Below, piece after piece: positions 27,201 through 41,167 of a stretch of 64,000 bases of DNA. Source of the DNA: Steinernema hermaphroditum (lineage: Eukaryota; Nematoda; Chromadorea; Rhabditida; Steinernematidae); assembly GCA_030435675.1 (NCBI GenBank), contig CM059625.1, forward strand, positions 16,678,001 to 16,742,000, written 5' to 3'. The notes under the pieces were generated by a model that was given only the letters and a program-made list of their open reading frames with translations, was not told the DNA's origin and ran no database searches. The stretch's first letter is position 1. Every line of letters starts with the position of its first letter. The position numbers and the translations under genes were made by a program.

Positions 27201-30200
27201 TTAATGGTTTTTAGAAAGCTGCTGGAAGTCCTATCCGCAACAGCCTGCGATGGATCGTAATTAAACTCTTGACTCTCGCATCTCCGGTCGCTCGAGGTCA
27301 TTGCATAAACAATGCGCAGCAGGAGTAGTTAACCTCTCGAGCGTAGTTGATCGTCTGTGCGCACTTCACTCGCGATAATCCTTATACGATTAGGCGCAGC
27401 AACCTTAAGGTCGAGCTGTTTGAGTATCAAGTGGAGGAGGCAATGAACTGCTGAAAGAGTGTGGCTGCGATCGGTTGACGACTGTTAAAGGGGACATGTC
27501 AATGGCAGTAAAGTGGCACGCCATCGAGAACTTATCTTCATTGGCACGAAGCGGTTGACTTAAGAGACCGATCTTCGAATATTCATCATGATCCACGGAG
27601 AGAACAATCACTACCAAAATAATTTAAGTTCACTGGGTGCTGAAACGCGCCAGAACGTTCCGCACAATGGACTCAAATATTATGTGGACAATTCGAATAC
27701 TACAATGTCCATCTATGTTGGTTTCCCACTTTTTTCGTTCTAACGTTGAGTTCTCAATCAGCGCCGTTGTAGCCACTCTTTCATAAAGAAGCTAAAAACC
27801 AGTAAATTAAATGCTACAAAGAATATTTGAAACCGTTGTATATTGGGTGCCTTCCCATGAAGATGCCTCTAGGTAGATCACGGATTCGATGAAGGGATAA
27901 CTTCACGAAGAAACTGGGCAGCAGAAGATAGCGGTATTGAGCTCAACAAGAAGCCAGGGTAGAAGTGTGTGACAACATGTAAAGTGTTGGATATCGTAAT
28001 AAAATTCGTAAAAATGTACTGTCTATGTTGTGGCTAAGAAACTGGAAGTCCACAGACACTGATGGGATCGCTGTATTCTACTTGATCTCTTTTGTACCAT
28101 AATAAGTATTTAGAACGGCGTAGTGCCGTTGATTCTAGAGATGCAACTAAAAAACTTCATGTTTTGATCAGAATCAACAGTTTATATAGCTGCTCTTATT
28201 TAAGAAAACTAATTTACACAGCTGTACCCTCAAAAAGCTGTGTTTTTAGAATTAGCTGGTTCGTTAGCTGTATGTACAAAGTTCAAAAGGTGTATTTCTT
28301 TGCATAGTGACCGCGAGCTGTTGCTACTATGTAAAAGGAAGTGGGCTTTGTCAAAGGGCTTGTTAGTGTACGCAATACAACTTTAAGAAGCATTGGCAAT
28401 CTGCGTCGCATTTCCCGCCTCGAAGTCGCATTCACAGCAATACCTTTGATAGATAGCGACCGAATTCGCCCACTTCCTGGTTTTTAGATACTCACTAAAA
28501 ACGCGAGTGGACCTGCAGAGTTCGAGCGCTGTGTTGCGAACATGTGGTCGACTGTTACAATTCGCCGCGTGATGACATCATCAGAGTTTCGCCGCCAACG
28601 CGCCAGAGATTGTCAATGACGATCTAGAGCGAAACTTTTTCGAGATGTTTGGTCGAGCATATGGGCGTCACTTTTTGCTCTTTGACGCAAAAAGTACTTT
28701 CCGCTCCTGTTGTAATTTTCAATGTTTCGAAATGTGATACGAGTAATTTTATTTTACTGCCCTTCTGCCATTGCCTTTCTTTAAAGTTGGCCACGTATTC
28801 TCGTATGAGTAGGGAAATAAAATTCAGGCATATTCAAAGGGTCTTCATGTTTACTTTTTGGTCACTATACGCATGAACTTGCGGAAAAGCTTGCCGGTCT
28901 TTCGTTAATCCAGATTGCAGAACGAAGTGGAAAAGCCTAAACGCCTAAAGTCAGGTTCCATCGTAGGATGTTTACTTTCTTAAAAACTTGTACTTCTTGG
29001 GTAAAACTGAGACTCAGTTGTGTTTAAGTCCTCATGGAACCTTTCGCTATAAGTGAGATACAAAGATATATTGTTTGTAGGACTGAACGTACATGACTTG
29101 CCCCTTTTCTGAGCAATATGTAAAAAAAAACAACGCAAACCTGCAATTAGTGTCTGCTCGTCTAACGAACGCAATTCATCGCTATCAACGTTCACTTTCC
29201 CACGATGAATCATGGTCTTTCTTGTGGACGTCCCGTGCAGCGCACGCATCTATGTCGCGCGGAGGTGCACGCAAGCGAGTGCTGTTCCTCTGGGAAGCAC
29301 TGTTAGGAGGGTTGTTCAGTGAGTTCGTGTTTGGTCTTTGCCTTCTATTGCATTCAAAACACACTTAAATTTCAGGTTTTTTTTTGCATCCCATCAGAAC
29401 CGCAAAAAAGCGCTCATGTTGAACACTTGTTAGTCTGAATAGTGGAAGGGGCTGGCTCAGTTTGATGGATGCACCAACGCGCCGTTTTTTGTTTGTGAAT
29501 ATCTGCACGTTCGCTTTGAACCGAAAATTCTCTTAAATTTGAAAAGTGCTCAGAAAGCTGTCCTCGGAAGATAGTCATAGTTAATCCAGCTTCATTTTAG
29601 AGGTGTTATAGATGTGACAAGAGTTTTGGCTATTGCGGTTGTTGGTCGTATCTCACTTGTCATTCCATCACGATGAGCTCATACGAAGCCTTTTGGCCTT
29701 TCCTCAAATGGCATAAGCTCCACCGATTCCGCAGTGCTAGGTGAGTATCACCATCTTATCATTTTGACGAGTATCGTAATCGGTTTAAAGGTGTTGACAT
29801 GCTTTGTATGCCATGTCTTTGAAGGCAATATATCGCAAAACCGCAGGTTCATAGATTGTAATTACACAATTGACCAGAAAATTAGTGTAATGTAAGTTTG
29901 TTAGATAGCTGCTTCCTCATAGATCCTGATACGTCTGACAGCATGCTGGTGTTTGATAAGCGCTATTAATGCGATTATACAGCACTTTATTCTTTATACA
30001 TCACATGGTTTACAGATACGGTTGGGCACAACCATATTTTACACTACACGCCGCCATGGCAGCACTTTTGCAAAGTAAATCCAGCTTATTAGTATTGTTA
30101 TTTTTCTTTTGAGTCGTTGACGAACCCTCTGTAACAATGGTTCCCTTTTTCTCCTTCAAAAAGAGCATAAAAAGGGAGGATGAGAAGGAAATATTCAGAT

Positions 30201-31789
30201 ATATTAAAGAAGAATGTCGCGGATAAAGAAGATTGCCATTCCTTTCCATCGAAGTTGCAGCGCGCCTCAACGACAGTTAAAAATCTGTCGACGACATGTT
30301 TCGACGCAAAAGAATCAAAACACCTTTTAATGACCATTTTGGTGTGAAAATGGGTGGAGTTGGTTCTCAAAATTTTGAACAACAACGGAAGAATTTCAAA
30401 TGTTATATGTCAGTTCACGTGAGTTTGAACTTCGCCTGATTTTTTCACTTGCTTTCTAACGGAACGCTTCGTTAGCGTGGAACTTTCACTTTCTTGTAGG
30501 CCTTTTCTGCAACAAAGCGGACGGTGAAGGTGTCCATAATGCATTTTTGCGTTAAGGAGAGGTTCCAGTTTCAGATCCTAATAGTCCTCCATGATTGCTA
30601 TATATGAGACGTCCATATCCATTTTTCGTTCTACTGCTCTTTTTCGCATCCGAGCCGCGTGCATTCTGCAGAATCCTCAGCAGCAGGCTCATTACAATCA
30701 ATTTTGGGGCAGACGATCAATCTCCATTCAGCAGTTTATCATGTTTGCAGCGGGCACTCATCTATAACCTCATTCACATATCCTCATTAATTAACATTGT
30801 TTCCTTACGATGTTCAAAATCGGCTGATTTATGCAACCTCCATTTTTTTCGACGTAGCCACGAGCGTCGCATTCACATAAAATGCCCACATGGGCGTTAT
30901 ACGCTTGATTACACAGTAATCTTGCTCCGACCAAACATCGTCGTCGCCTCTTTGTGATCCTGAAAGGTATAAAAAAGTTAGCGTTATTGCAGGAATCCCT
31001 TCAATTCTCCATTTTTTTTCTCGTGTCATGACTATCAAGTAAGCAATCAACGAGGCAATTTGAATGCGATAATTAATTGAATCAAAACGATGTGGTGGAG
31101 ACGCTGTTCATTGCTCTTCGCTCAGACGCCGAGTGGTCGATTCATTCACTTAAGCGATGACGGCTTTCATTCAATTTATACGCGATTACAGCAACCTAGA
31201 AGGGTACTATGTTGGGTCTCTACCTTAGTCGTAGCCATATTCAACGTTTATCATAAAGCGATGAAAGGCGATTTCCTTTTTTGGTATTTTTGCTTTTTTT
31301 TTATCAAATTTTGATTCTTGTCTGATAAGGCTCAGTTACGATTCGTCGAACTTATTGAAATTGCAGTTTTCAAAGGATTGTTTTTCTACCGATGCGGTCA
31401 GCGATCACAATCTGTGTATTCTCATTAATTTTATTCCGAATATTAATTATTTGACACGTCACTTGTAAAAGTTAATTAGATGCAATGCCCCGTGTAATCA
31501 TTCATCATCTTCTTCGCCAATTTCAAGAAACAGCAATCAACTCATGTCGCTCCGCAGTTCCGCCTCCTGTTTTCGCAGTGATTTCGGGAATTTTTAATTT
31601 CATCCATCCTCCTGTTTTGTTAGGTTTGATCGTTGATGTGCGTGAGGAGCGAATTTCAATCTGCGATGTCTAATATAGGCCAGAGTCTATTATGTTCATT
31701 GTTCGCGGGTTGGTCATTTTGATGAATGCTTTCGTTTAATATTTAATATAGTAGCTAAATCCTTCTAGCGTGTCCATGAGGTCGGAAAA

Positions 31790-31818
31790 GCATAGTAGCC
31801 TACCGGAGGTTACTATGC
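31790..31818. repeat. 12-bp-stem hairpin
   Basis: GCATAGTAGCCT and AGGTTACTATGC form a continuous 12-bp stem (one G-T wobble) around the 5-nt loop ACCGG. It lies about 125 bp before the tandem repeat. It could be a small structured RNA, a terminal hairpin of a mobile element, or chance. Confidence 0.5.
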
Positions 31819-31943
31819 GAAAGGTATTACGGCCTGGAATGATGCTCAAAAAGATGGACAACAAGTAACTTAAAAACTGTAGGGAAACGCAAGGCCTAGA
31901 GATAGTGACATTGAAGAATACAAATACAACTCTCTGTGGACTG

Positions 31944-32150
31944 CGAACGTGCTCCATTCGAAATCGGTCGGGTTTGTGTTCGGTTCCCCTCTGGGACCCT
32001 ATTTCGGCCCGTTGTCTGTCCCGTGCGGACAGAAAACACAGCGGCCTGTGTGTATCTTTGAGAACGTGTTCTATTCGTAATTGGTCGGTGTTAGGTTCGG
32101 TTCCCTTCGGGTTTTTATCTTGTCTGTCCCACGTGGACAGAAAAACACAA
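31944..32150. repeat. diverged tandem repeat, period about 118 bp
   Basis: Two diverged copies start at 31944 (GAACGTGCTCCATTCG) and 32062 (GAACGTGTTCTATTCG). Both continue through TCGGTCGG/TTGGTCGG, TTCGGTTCCC and TGTCTGTCCC, and end in GGACAGAAAACACA / GGACAGAAAAACACA. A partial earlier unit may precede 31944. The 167-codon minus-strand frame across it is simply the repeat read twice. Confidence 0.6.
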
Positions 32151-35100
32151 CCACAAGCCACCAGAACCGTCGGTTCTACGTTTAAATATGCGTGATACCA
32201 TGCATAGTGCATCAGTGCTATTCCAAAACGGCAAAACATAGTCCAGCGATCGTCTAATTAACATCATGAAGAAAATATCAATTAGTAGACGATGTTGTTT
32301 CACAGTGTCAAAACATTTTATTTCCAACATGGCCGTTAATCTTTGAGATTTACTTCCGATGCCAAGACTACCTCACTTCAAACATGGTACGAAATTTGCT
32401 ATGGTGTCTTAAATTCAACCGATACCTCAAATAAAATGTTTATGTAACTAACATATATTTATTTTCCTCTCTAAAACAGCAAACTGTACTTGTACATTAG
32501 ATTCCTGAGCACTCTGTTAAATTGACGCTAAATACGTTCAGTTCTGTGTTGCTTGGTTCCTGTAACGTCAGGTCGAAAAGCAACGAAAAGCAATAATAAC
32601 TTGCGATAACGACTTACAACGCCATTCTCACACGATGAACCCAATGAGCGTGACACTCCACAACAAAGTACACTATGGACAACAGTGAAAATTTTAATCG
32701 GCCCTTGTTTTCCAATCCATCGAGTTCGTCGTGGGCACTCCCATTTTTCAGCTTTCCCCTCCGTTTTCAATTACTCGCAACTCTCGATTGCCCGCTTTGT
32801 TCCGACGTTTCCTGATCCCTGGGCGCCATAACTTATTCCGTGTTTTCCTGCTGCAATCCAATTCAGACAGCAGCCTTTCGCTGACGCCAGTTGCGCGCGC
32901 CTCTTTTTTCCCATCAAAAGTTGCTTCCGTTTGTTCGGGAAAAGGCGTTTGTTTTTCTGCAGTATTACCAAGTGAGCTTCCAACAAAGTTTTGGCTAAGA
33001 TTCGTACGCAAAAAGTCTCTAAAGCTGCGTTATTTTGTTTTATTTATCATATCATTAAGACGCAAAAGAAGGTCAATCGACTATATGTTCAGTTCTAGTC
33101 AAGTAACTATTGAACTGGAAAGTCAAAATAGACCATAGACCAGGAGAGGCGCCTTTGTAAAGGACTGATTCGAAAAACAGTGATTTCTGGCCAGCTGAAC
33201 TCTGTTCCTAAATTCACAAAATAAAAAAAGCACGCTAGTGATTGTGCCGATTTTCTGTTGCTATCCAAATATGGTAGAGGGCTTCTCTTGATCATCTGCC
33301 ACAGGGGATGGGAAAACTGAACAAACATCTCGAAACATTGGAAAGGCTCTTCCACTCTTGAGTTGTTGAAATGGCAAATCACTTCACTTGGAAGGCTGTG
33401 CTCCGAATGTGACAACCGGAAGGTGAAAGTGAACAAGCACTGAGTACTGGATAGTGTCATAGGTCGTAGTTAAGCAGCATTGTATTTGCCCTATTTTTGA
33501 GCAATTACTATAAAACCGGAACGATTGTAAAATTACCCGATCTTCATCGCAACACTCAATGTTCTACTATTGCCTCATCATTGCAGAATAAACAAATTAT
33601 GCATTTACCGCCCTGGCGGTTAGTCTCGCCTGAAGAGCGGAAGTGGAAGACGGTCGTCAATTCATTCGTGTAACGGCGGAGACAATTGACGACGGCCGCC
33701 GGCGATAAGTGAGTCCGGCCGGAGACAGAGACAGCCTAATCTCGCGCCATTGCCACCACCATTGTCGTCATAGATTTAGGCGCTCGCATTGTCGTGCATC
33801 TTCGCTGCCATATCGCGCGTACACACACGGCTGCTTAGCTCACGTTCTCGCTAATCCGCTTTTTATGTCGATGACTTCCTCATGGCGCATTGTCAGTTTC
33901 GACTGGCGTCTAGCAACCCATTTTTGTCGTCATCTGTTTCGCTTGCCAGCTAAAGGCCCATTTTTTGCGATAGTGTGCGACCGCGTCGAAAATTTGAGCC
34001 AAAATTGGTAAAATCAGAATTTTTTAACTTGTTCTGTCAAATGATAAGCTTCGCCATGCCACTCATAGGAGACTAAATGGGTGCTCTATGAGCAGGTGCA
34101 GGTCGAAATCGAAATTTTTTTACAACTTTATGATTTTTATGAAACATTTTCCCTGAATTTATAATAGTAGCTCAAAAGCTCTTATCTTTTCATCTGTTTG
34201 TTTCTTTAAATACTTTAAAGATTTAGGAGATCCTCACAGCAAAGCTCAAATGGCTGAATACTGAAGAACGACACCCTTGTCTACGGCTTTTGGCTCGTAA
34301 CACAATCTGTTAAAGATTTCCTCCAAATTTTATGAAAAATTCAGGCGTGATACCTTAATCCACAGCGAAAAGAAAGCGCGACATTTCGATAAAAGGTTCA
34401 TGAGTCAGAATCTCAGGAAGACAAGATATAATCTGCCGTGGCTTAGTGTGTTTTTACGACTGGTCTTAGGTTTAGAATTCCAAGGAATGTACACTTTGTT
34501 GAAGAATTGTTAGGAGTTATATCGCTGTTGTATAGCTTAGTACTACTTAAACCTTTATGTTTTTTTTTATCGTGACGAAATCCACCTATTCTTAGTTGTT
34601 TGAATCTCGATTGTCGTGTAGGTCTTCTAAATCACACGTTTATTACACTACCATCCTGTTATGGGCATAAAAACGTCGAACTAAGATCCAACCAGGCCCA
34701 AGCTGTTTCGTAAACTGGTCCTGTTGTAGGTAGTTAAACATAAATTACCGTATTTTAGCTTAACATGCATAATTCGCTAAGAAATCGCTTGGTCGAAATG
34801 CTGAGTTCTCGGGAAAGCTAACCGAGCCGACTGTTCTCATAGGCCCTCCCAGAATTCAGCTGAAGAATCAAATCCATATTATGGGAGCACTCATCTTACA
34901 AGCAGGAAAAAATGATTTGTTCTCTTGCACTTGTAAGCATTCCATGAACAGAGCTGACATTCTGCGCAAAGATTAGAGGTTAATTGACAACGAAAACTTA
35001 TCATTGTACTCACTGGTCTCCAAGTTACACTTGTTAACATGTGAATGGGTGTTTTATTTTTAGAAAGTAGGCTTCTAGCTCAAGCGCGTATTTGAAAAAC

Positions 35101-38100
35101 TTTTTTTCGGACGAGGTCTCTATGGGTACCATTTCTTTCGGACATCTCAGTTCATTCTTCAAGACCTTCGACCGCCTTGTATAGTTGTGGACTAGCGTAG
35201 GCGTGACCAACGTTATTTTTTTCATTTTATCGCCCGAATAGGAATACGCGGCTTCAACGCTCTGAATCGCGTTTAAATAGATGCCCAACCCCTTAGATCC
35301 TCACTACCAAAGGACGATATCAGCTCCTGCAGATATCGCAACTTTAACTCTGATGTGCTACTATACAAACCCTTGCTATGGATATTATAAAACAGTTCCC
35401 ACCCCACGCCAACGTATCCTTTAACGAGTCGACTCGTATGTCATTTTCAATGTCATTGTTCTATGGTATGTTCGCAAATAGATCACACCATAGCTCACCA
35501 ATTGTGCAGCCCCTTTCTCATGAATTGTGCGTTAAAATCACCTTCCCTCTTGTTATCTGGGGAAGTTTAAGAATAGCGTATTCTAGCAATATGTCGTGCT
35601 ATTTTACGTTCTAGACTTGTGTGTGCTACTTGGACTTCCCTCTTCACCTTCACCCATGCTAATCATTCTCTATGGCGCGCTGATTAGTTTGTCGACATTG
35701 CTGGAAAACGCTTTAAATTAGCATTGTCCATCAGCTACGTGACATCTTCAGATGATGAGTGTTTTCTGAGCGGCGGCCGCTGCGTGCAGGAAACGTTGCC
35801 TAGCGCATGACATTAATTTTTCATGTCCCGCGAATGACTTCCTTGCAAAACATTCTCAGTAGATGTACGGATGCGCTAAATAATCCATTAATGGGCCTTC
35901 TACTGGAGTAAGGACGCAAAATGTTTCTTTTTCCAGTGGAGAACCATTGGAGGGTGGGCATTCAGTGCACATGACGTGGGCTGTCTTGCGGTGAAGCGTA
36001 GGGTAGATTGAATTTTCATATCTGGAATATGCAATGACACTTACATATCCTTTAGGGTGTTCATAAGGTTGTTCGTAATCGTGTTGATTACAGTATGACG
36101 CGACAGTTCAACCATAAAGAAAGCTGAAATGTTTATCTGAACAGCAAAGAAGACATCAAGAAGTCACAGTCATTTTAGCACCCGATCTTGTCCTTTATTT
36201 GATTACTTTTGAATTGATCACTCTTTGCCTCTAACCTCCGCGCGTTAATTATTAATCAGTTTACTGAGTCACGCTGTTTGGATCAGCTCTGGTGACAAAC
36301 ATAAGTTTAAGTGTGTGGTTCTTTTTCTGATGAAAGCTATATTCCCAGGAAGTTTTATTAATAGGAATTACTTCATTATTCACCTACCTGGAAAATAGTC
36401 TGGATTACAACACTAGGGCAGACAAGCAGCGCCCCCGTTGCCTTGTAAACAAACAAATGGTTTCGAAACTGAAGTCGTTGAGATCGAGTCTACTGCAAAA
36501 GTGCGTTGTTTTTAATTCCATGAAAATGTTAGCAGCGCAGACTCAACGCAACGCTCAAAGACCACCTAATCTTGAAAAAGTACACTTTATACAAAGGGAA
36601 AGCAGCATGAAAGAACAATTATAGGGTCTCTGATGTCGGTATTCGTTGCAGCTCTGCATATAGTGAGCATATACCAGAGTGAGCACTGTCTACTGAAATG
36701 AGAAGAAATAGAGCCCACGGCGAACTTACGAACCTACGTTGACGTGCGCATCGAAGCGGAACTTAAATACTTTTGGGTTCGAAAGTGCTGTCGCGATGAC
36801 GCTATGACTATGACGTTGACTTCTCTAGAAACTACGCCACTTCCGAGATTGGTTAATTTAGGCCCTTCAAAGTGGTATGTGTCCTGTAACTCTAGCGGAA
36901 GTCGTAACCGGTTGTTAACACGTGAGATGCTTCCGCTTACTACGGTAGATGAAAGCAGAGTGATACGACTAGGCATAGTCTGCTAAAATCTTTTCACATG
37001 AGCTGTACTTCATTTTTCGGCCACAATGTGGCATTTCTAAACCTGTAGCATTACTTCTGCCTCAAATGAACGATGCTTTGTATCTTGAATTACACTTGCA
37101 AAGTCTTCAAGTCGATCTTCCTATTACTACACTACATATCGCGGATTTTAAATAGTGAGAAGAATTTCCGGTACGGGTACTTGGGAACGCGATAAATATA
37201 AAAAGAATAATCGTGCTCCAATCTACACTCGAATAATAAGGTAAGAAGGTCGCCGAATACCCATAAATTAAACCTATACCTCGATTTTATCACAGCTCAT
37301 GTTTTTTGAGCTCGCCGGTCGAGCAATCAACGCCTACTGTCTTTAATCAACTCCGTTATTCGCGCAGATTCCCATCGTCGTGTATCGTCAATTCATCAAT
37401 TAGCGAATTTCTGCGAATCCTACGGATTCCAAGTGATTCTGGGAAAGTTCCGCTCGCCGAGATATGTATGTAAGTGTGTGTGTGCGGACATTTGTCACCG
37501 CCGGGCTTCCTGACTCCCAGTCAACATCCCGAGGATTCCGCTTAGCCCGGCGCGCGCGCGCTTCAAAACATAAACATTTCGAGCAAAGATTGGCAAAGCC
37601 ACGCGACTTTTTTGAGATTCCGAGGAAGCGCGTTAATAACGCACGGTCGCGCACTACCTAAGCCGATTCTCGTGTTACAGTGATTCAGCGTGTTTTCAGT
37701 GTGAAACAGGTCTGGAAGACCAGATTATTTCGGGACGTTCTCAAGGAAACACTCGGGAAAGTTCAGTGCTGTTGACGCTCTTCTCTGGATACTTCAGTAG
37801 GTTTCCCATATCTACTTATATCATAACTACGGTAGTACGTCTCACGACATGAGAAGATTTATTCGTCGCATGCATTTAAAAGACTGAGCTTCAAATCGAG
37901 CACAATGACGCCTAGTTCCCGGCATGGCTCGATCATTTTGATCTTCATGCTTGGCAAAGCGTCCAGCTGAAACAATACTGATTAAAATTCAACTATTCGA
38001 AAGAAATTATCGCTAATGCGTAATTTCCCGACGCACAGCTGAAAAGTGACGTCTGTTATAGGAATGTTTTTTCTTTGGATATTCACTTTTTGGGAGAGAG

Positions 38101-41087
38101 GAACGAAATTTTTATATTTTGCCGGTACACTTCATTACATCCCGCTCCCCGGGCCATCACATCAAGCCAAAGGGGAATTTTACACATCGATGGTTTACCA
38201 CAAAATTCACTTCTACGACCGCTGATGATTATTGCTATTCTATGAATTCTACGACAGTAAGTCTCTATGGTTGATTCCAGGACGCTGTTAAGTTCGACCT
38301 ATCGGCATTTTCAATCGTCACTGCACAGCTTTCAGGTTGGTACGCCCAACAATACATTGTCTCACCCACGTGTGATTGTCTAAATCGAATTAGCGCCAAT
38401 GACGAATGCCTATTCTCGACTGTTTTGCCTTTTATGCGCTGACAAAATTGTTCGCCGGATTCGGAGGGGCCAGCTGCGTCCGGCACCAGCGGTCCGATCC
38501 GCGTCCAAGACTAGGAATGCGCCTTTGATTGAGGCTTGTTAATTGCGCGAGAAAATCCTCGCGTCATTTATTTGTTTTTTTTTTGTGTGTTGGCTTGAAG
38601 ATCGGACTTTGTTCCGCGAGGTCAGAGTACGGAGCAAAGAACGTTTACTCTTTTTATACGGTAGTTGTCATGACAGCGCTAAGACGAGAGTTTCCTAGAA
38701 AATATGTTGATATTGTTGCTATGAACGGAAACTTTTGCATACTGTATGTGTCGTATTATATAGCGTGATATGCAAGACATGAACGGCATGCTCAGCTTCT
38801 AAGTATTGTACGCAGCTCCCCAAAAACATAAGAGCGGTATTTGATAGAGAAGAGTGATACTTGAAGAGTGATACAGTATACCGATGCCCTATTCAACAAA
38901 TTCCACCGATCATAGGCCCAAAAATGTTGACTTCTGCATCGACCTCGACGTTCATTGATCTTTGTCTGAGTCCGGACTTGAGACTTGAATACTCGGACTC
39001 GGGAATTTTAACACTTCAGTGCGGATATCTGTTGGGAACAAAGGACGATGATTTCCATTATGCAAAATTACGCAGTACTTTTCTCTTTTCATGACTAATG
39101 GCTTATGATAAGTCCTCCCGTAAATTATTGTTCATCGGATGAGTGTCGACGCACCGTCTTAGAGTGTGGCTTAGCCTCGCAGAGCTGATTTTCAACGTGC
39201 TAATATACCTAGTGGCTGAGACAATAAACACTGATCTGAGCTTGCATAACGAAGCCCTGTTTTTTGAAGATGAATATTACAGTAGCTTAAAAGCTACAGT
39301 TGTGGAAAGTCCGGAGCTGTACCGAACTCGCTCATAAAGGATAACACGCAGTGTACCTACTATAACGCAAGACTAGAATCGTTCTATGCGTAGATCATTT
39401 TTAGACTACATATACTAAATAATTACGCATATGACGTTGTTTAGTTTATGATGTACACTTTCAGGAACAATCCCATTTTTTATATCCGGCGAAACATCGA
39501 AAACAAAAGTCAGTTGTACGCGAAACAACAACAACGTATCGCTTATTAAATGTTAATAAGAACGCCTTCTTACACCCACACAGGTGCTCAATTAGACGTG
39601 CGCTTTTTGCAATCAGATCACTGCGCGGGTGTACCGCCTTTTCAGAACAACGTGAAAATTGTTAATTGCGTCAAGAGTTCGCCGTCAATTCAGTGGTCAG
39701 CCCGCAGATGTTGTCATAATAGCCTATTAACCAGCCTCGTTTCATTATCATTCGTACCTGATTCCTGTAATCGATGAGATGGCAAAACAACGCCCAGGCA
39801 CTTTGTGACTAATCTCGAGTTTGGCAAAACATTTTGTCGACGGAAATACCGTATCTGTAACGGTGAACGACGTCGACGGAAGTTAGTCACACGTCCATTT
39901 GGGCGATGCCGTCTTATCGGCGCAATCGGCTTAAGTGGATTATTCTGAGAAAGCATATGTAGAAATGGAAAAGGAACTTCCGTCAAGCTCAGACCGGATG
40001 GTTGAATGCTCTGAAATCAACACCGGAAAGCGACGCACAAAATACCGTTTTAGTAGACTTACTTTAGAATGATAGGAGACTGGAATCTACAACAATAATT
40101 CTTACTTTGCCTGTATCCAAAATGAAGAGGGATATTGCTAGCAAGAGGAGTAGTCGATGGGTAGATTGTGAGTGGATTTCAGCAAGTTTCGTGAAAGACC
40201 ATCTTCAAAACCCACCCAGAAATAGGTGAACTCCAATGGCGATCTATTTTTGTCGGTCCCGAAGACACAAATCTGAAAGCATCCCATTCTGCATACCCAA
40301 ATACCGAGCTCAGTCCAAGGTGATTTAGGTCACTGAGGTAATCAAATTTAGCGCACTTTGATAAGCGTTTTATTCGACTGTTTTGTGCCATATACTCGCG
40401 GAGGTCAATTAGGCAAAAGACCGAAAGATTATGTGAGTTCAATGGAAAGGAAGGCAGGTTCCGGCTAGCAAGAAAAAAAACAACGAAAACTTTTGTGTCC
40501 AGTTGCTGGACAATTACGATTATTGCGACAATTACAAATAATTGGACTCTGAAATTTATTGGGGCACGAAAACATTTTTCTTTTTAGTATAAATTTACCT
40601 GGCACGAATTTTTTTGGTAGGACGGCATTTGAGCTCTTAGTCATTCATCGGCCTACAGGCTGCACTATTTCTGCATATCAAATCATTTGCATAGTGCAGA
40701 AATACCAAATTTCTTGAATTTTGGAGAAGTTGCCATCCCTCAAGGCTCGAAGATCGACACAACTTCCCAACGATCAAAGTGCAGCTGCCTCAACAGCCAT
40801 TGTACTCTTCGTTCACATGTCCAGCCAAGTTAGGTCGTTCCCACCCATGTGGTCTGTGACGTGCCATCTGCACAGGATCCGCTCTTTATTTTCTCACACA
40901 CTTCCTTGCACTTCAATAGCCTGTTGACTATAAACGAACATCTTTCTATGCATATTACAGCATAAAAAAATTTTTTCAATAGTTGAAATTCACGTCATTT
41001 GTTTTGCAGCTCGACACATTTATTTGTGTTTTGATTCAACACTTGCCGTTGCCGGTCACATCACAAGAGGCTGGTGATGTACAGTGT

Positions 41088-41159
41088 GGGGGTATAGCTC
41101 AGTGGTAGAGCGCCTGCTTCGCATGCGGGAAGTCCGGGGTTCAAACCCCCGTACCTCCA
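41088..41159 (+). tRNA. tRNA-Ala (anticodon CGC)
   Basis: A complete 72-nt cloverleaf. Acceptor GGGGGTA pairs with TACCTCC and includes the G3:U70 wobble that identifies alanine tRNAs. D-arm GCTC-AGTGGTA-GAGC; anticodon arm CCTGC-TTCGCAT-GCGGG with CGC at 41120-41122; T-arm CGGGG-TTCAAAC-CCCCG; discriminator A at 41159. There is no intron. The A- and B-boxes are intact and a T-run follows at once, so this looks like a working polymerase III gene. It stands alone in a gene-poor region. Confidence 0.96.
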
Positions 41160-41160
41160 A

Positions 41161-41167
41161 TTTTTTT
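41161..41167 (+). terminator. RNA polymerase III terminator
   Basis: A run of seven T residues beginning two bases after the tRNA-Ala discriminator base, the usual polymerase III stop. Confidence 0.85.

Larger units (their letters stand above)
24245..41087. other. gene desert
   Basis: Nearly 17 kb without a coding exon I can support on either strand. Frames of 80-170 codons (for example 26020-26382 +, 31736-32239 -, 36734-36986) lack family resemblance, codon bias and plausible splice partners. Listed separately: a strong hairpin (31790-31818) and a tandem repeat (31944-32150). A CpG-rich patch lies at about 25900-26240, and TAATTA homeodomain-type sites recur near 30.79, 31.07 and 31.44-31.48 kb. 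Confidence 0.5.

Noticed and set aside
31736..32239. 167-codon minus-strand frame
   Set aside because: It translates the ~118-bp tandem repeat twice; no family resemblance.
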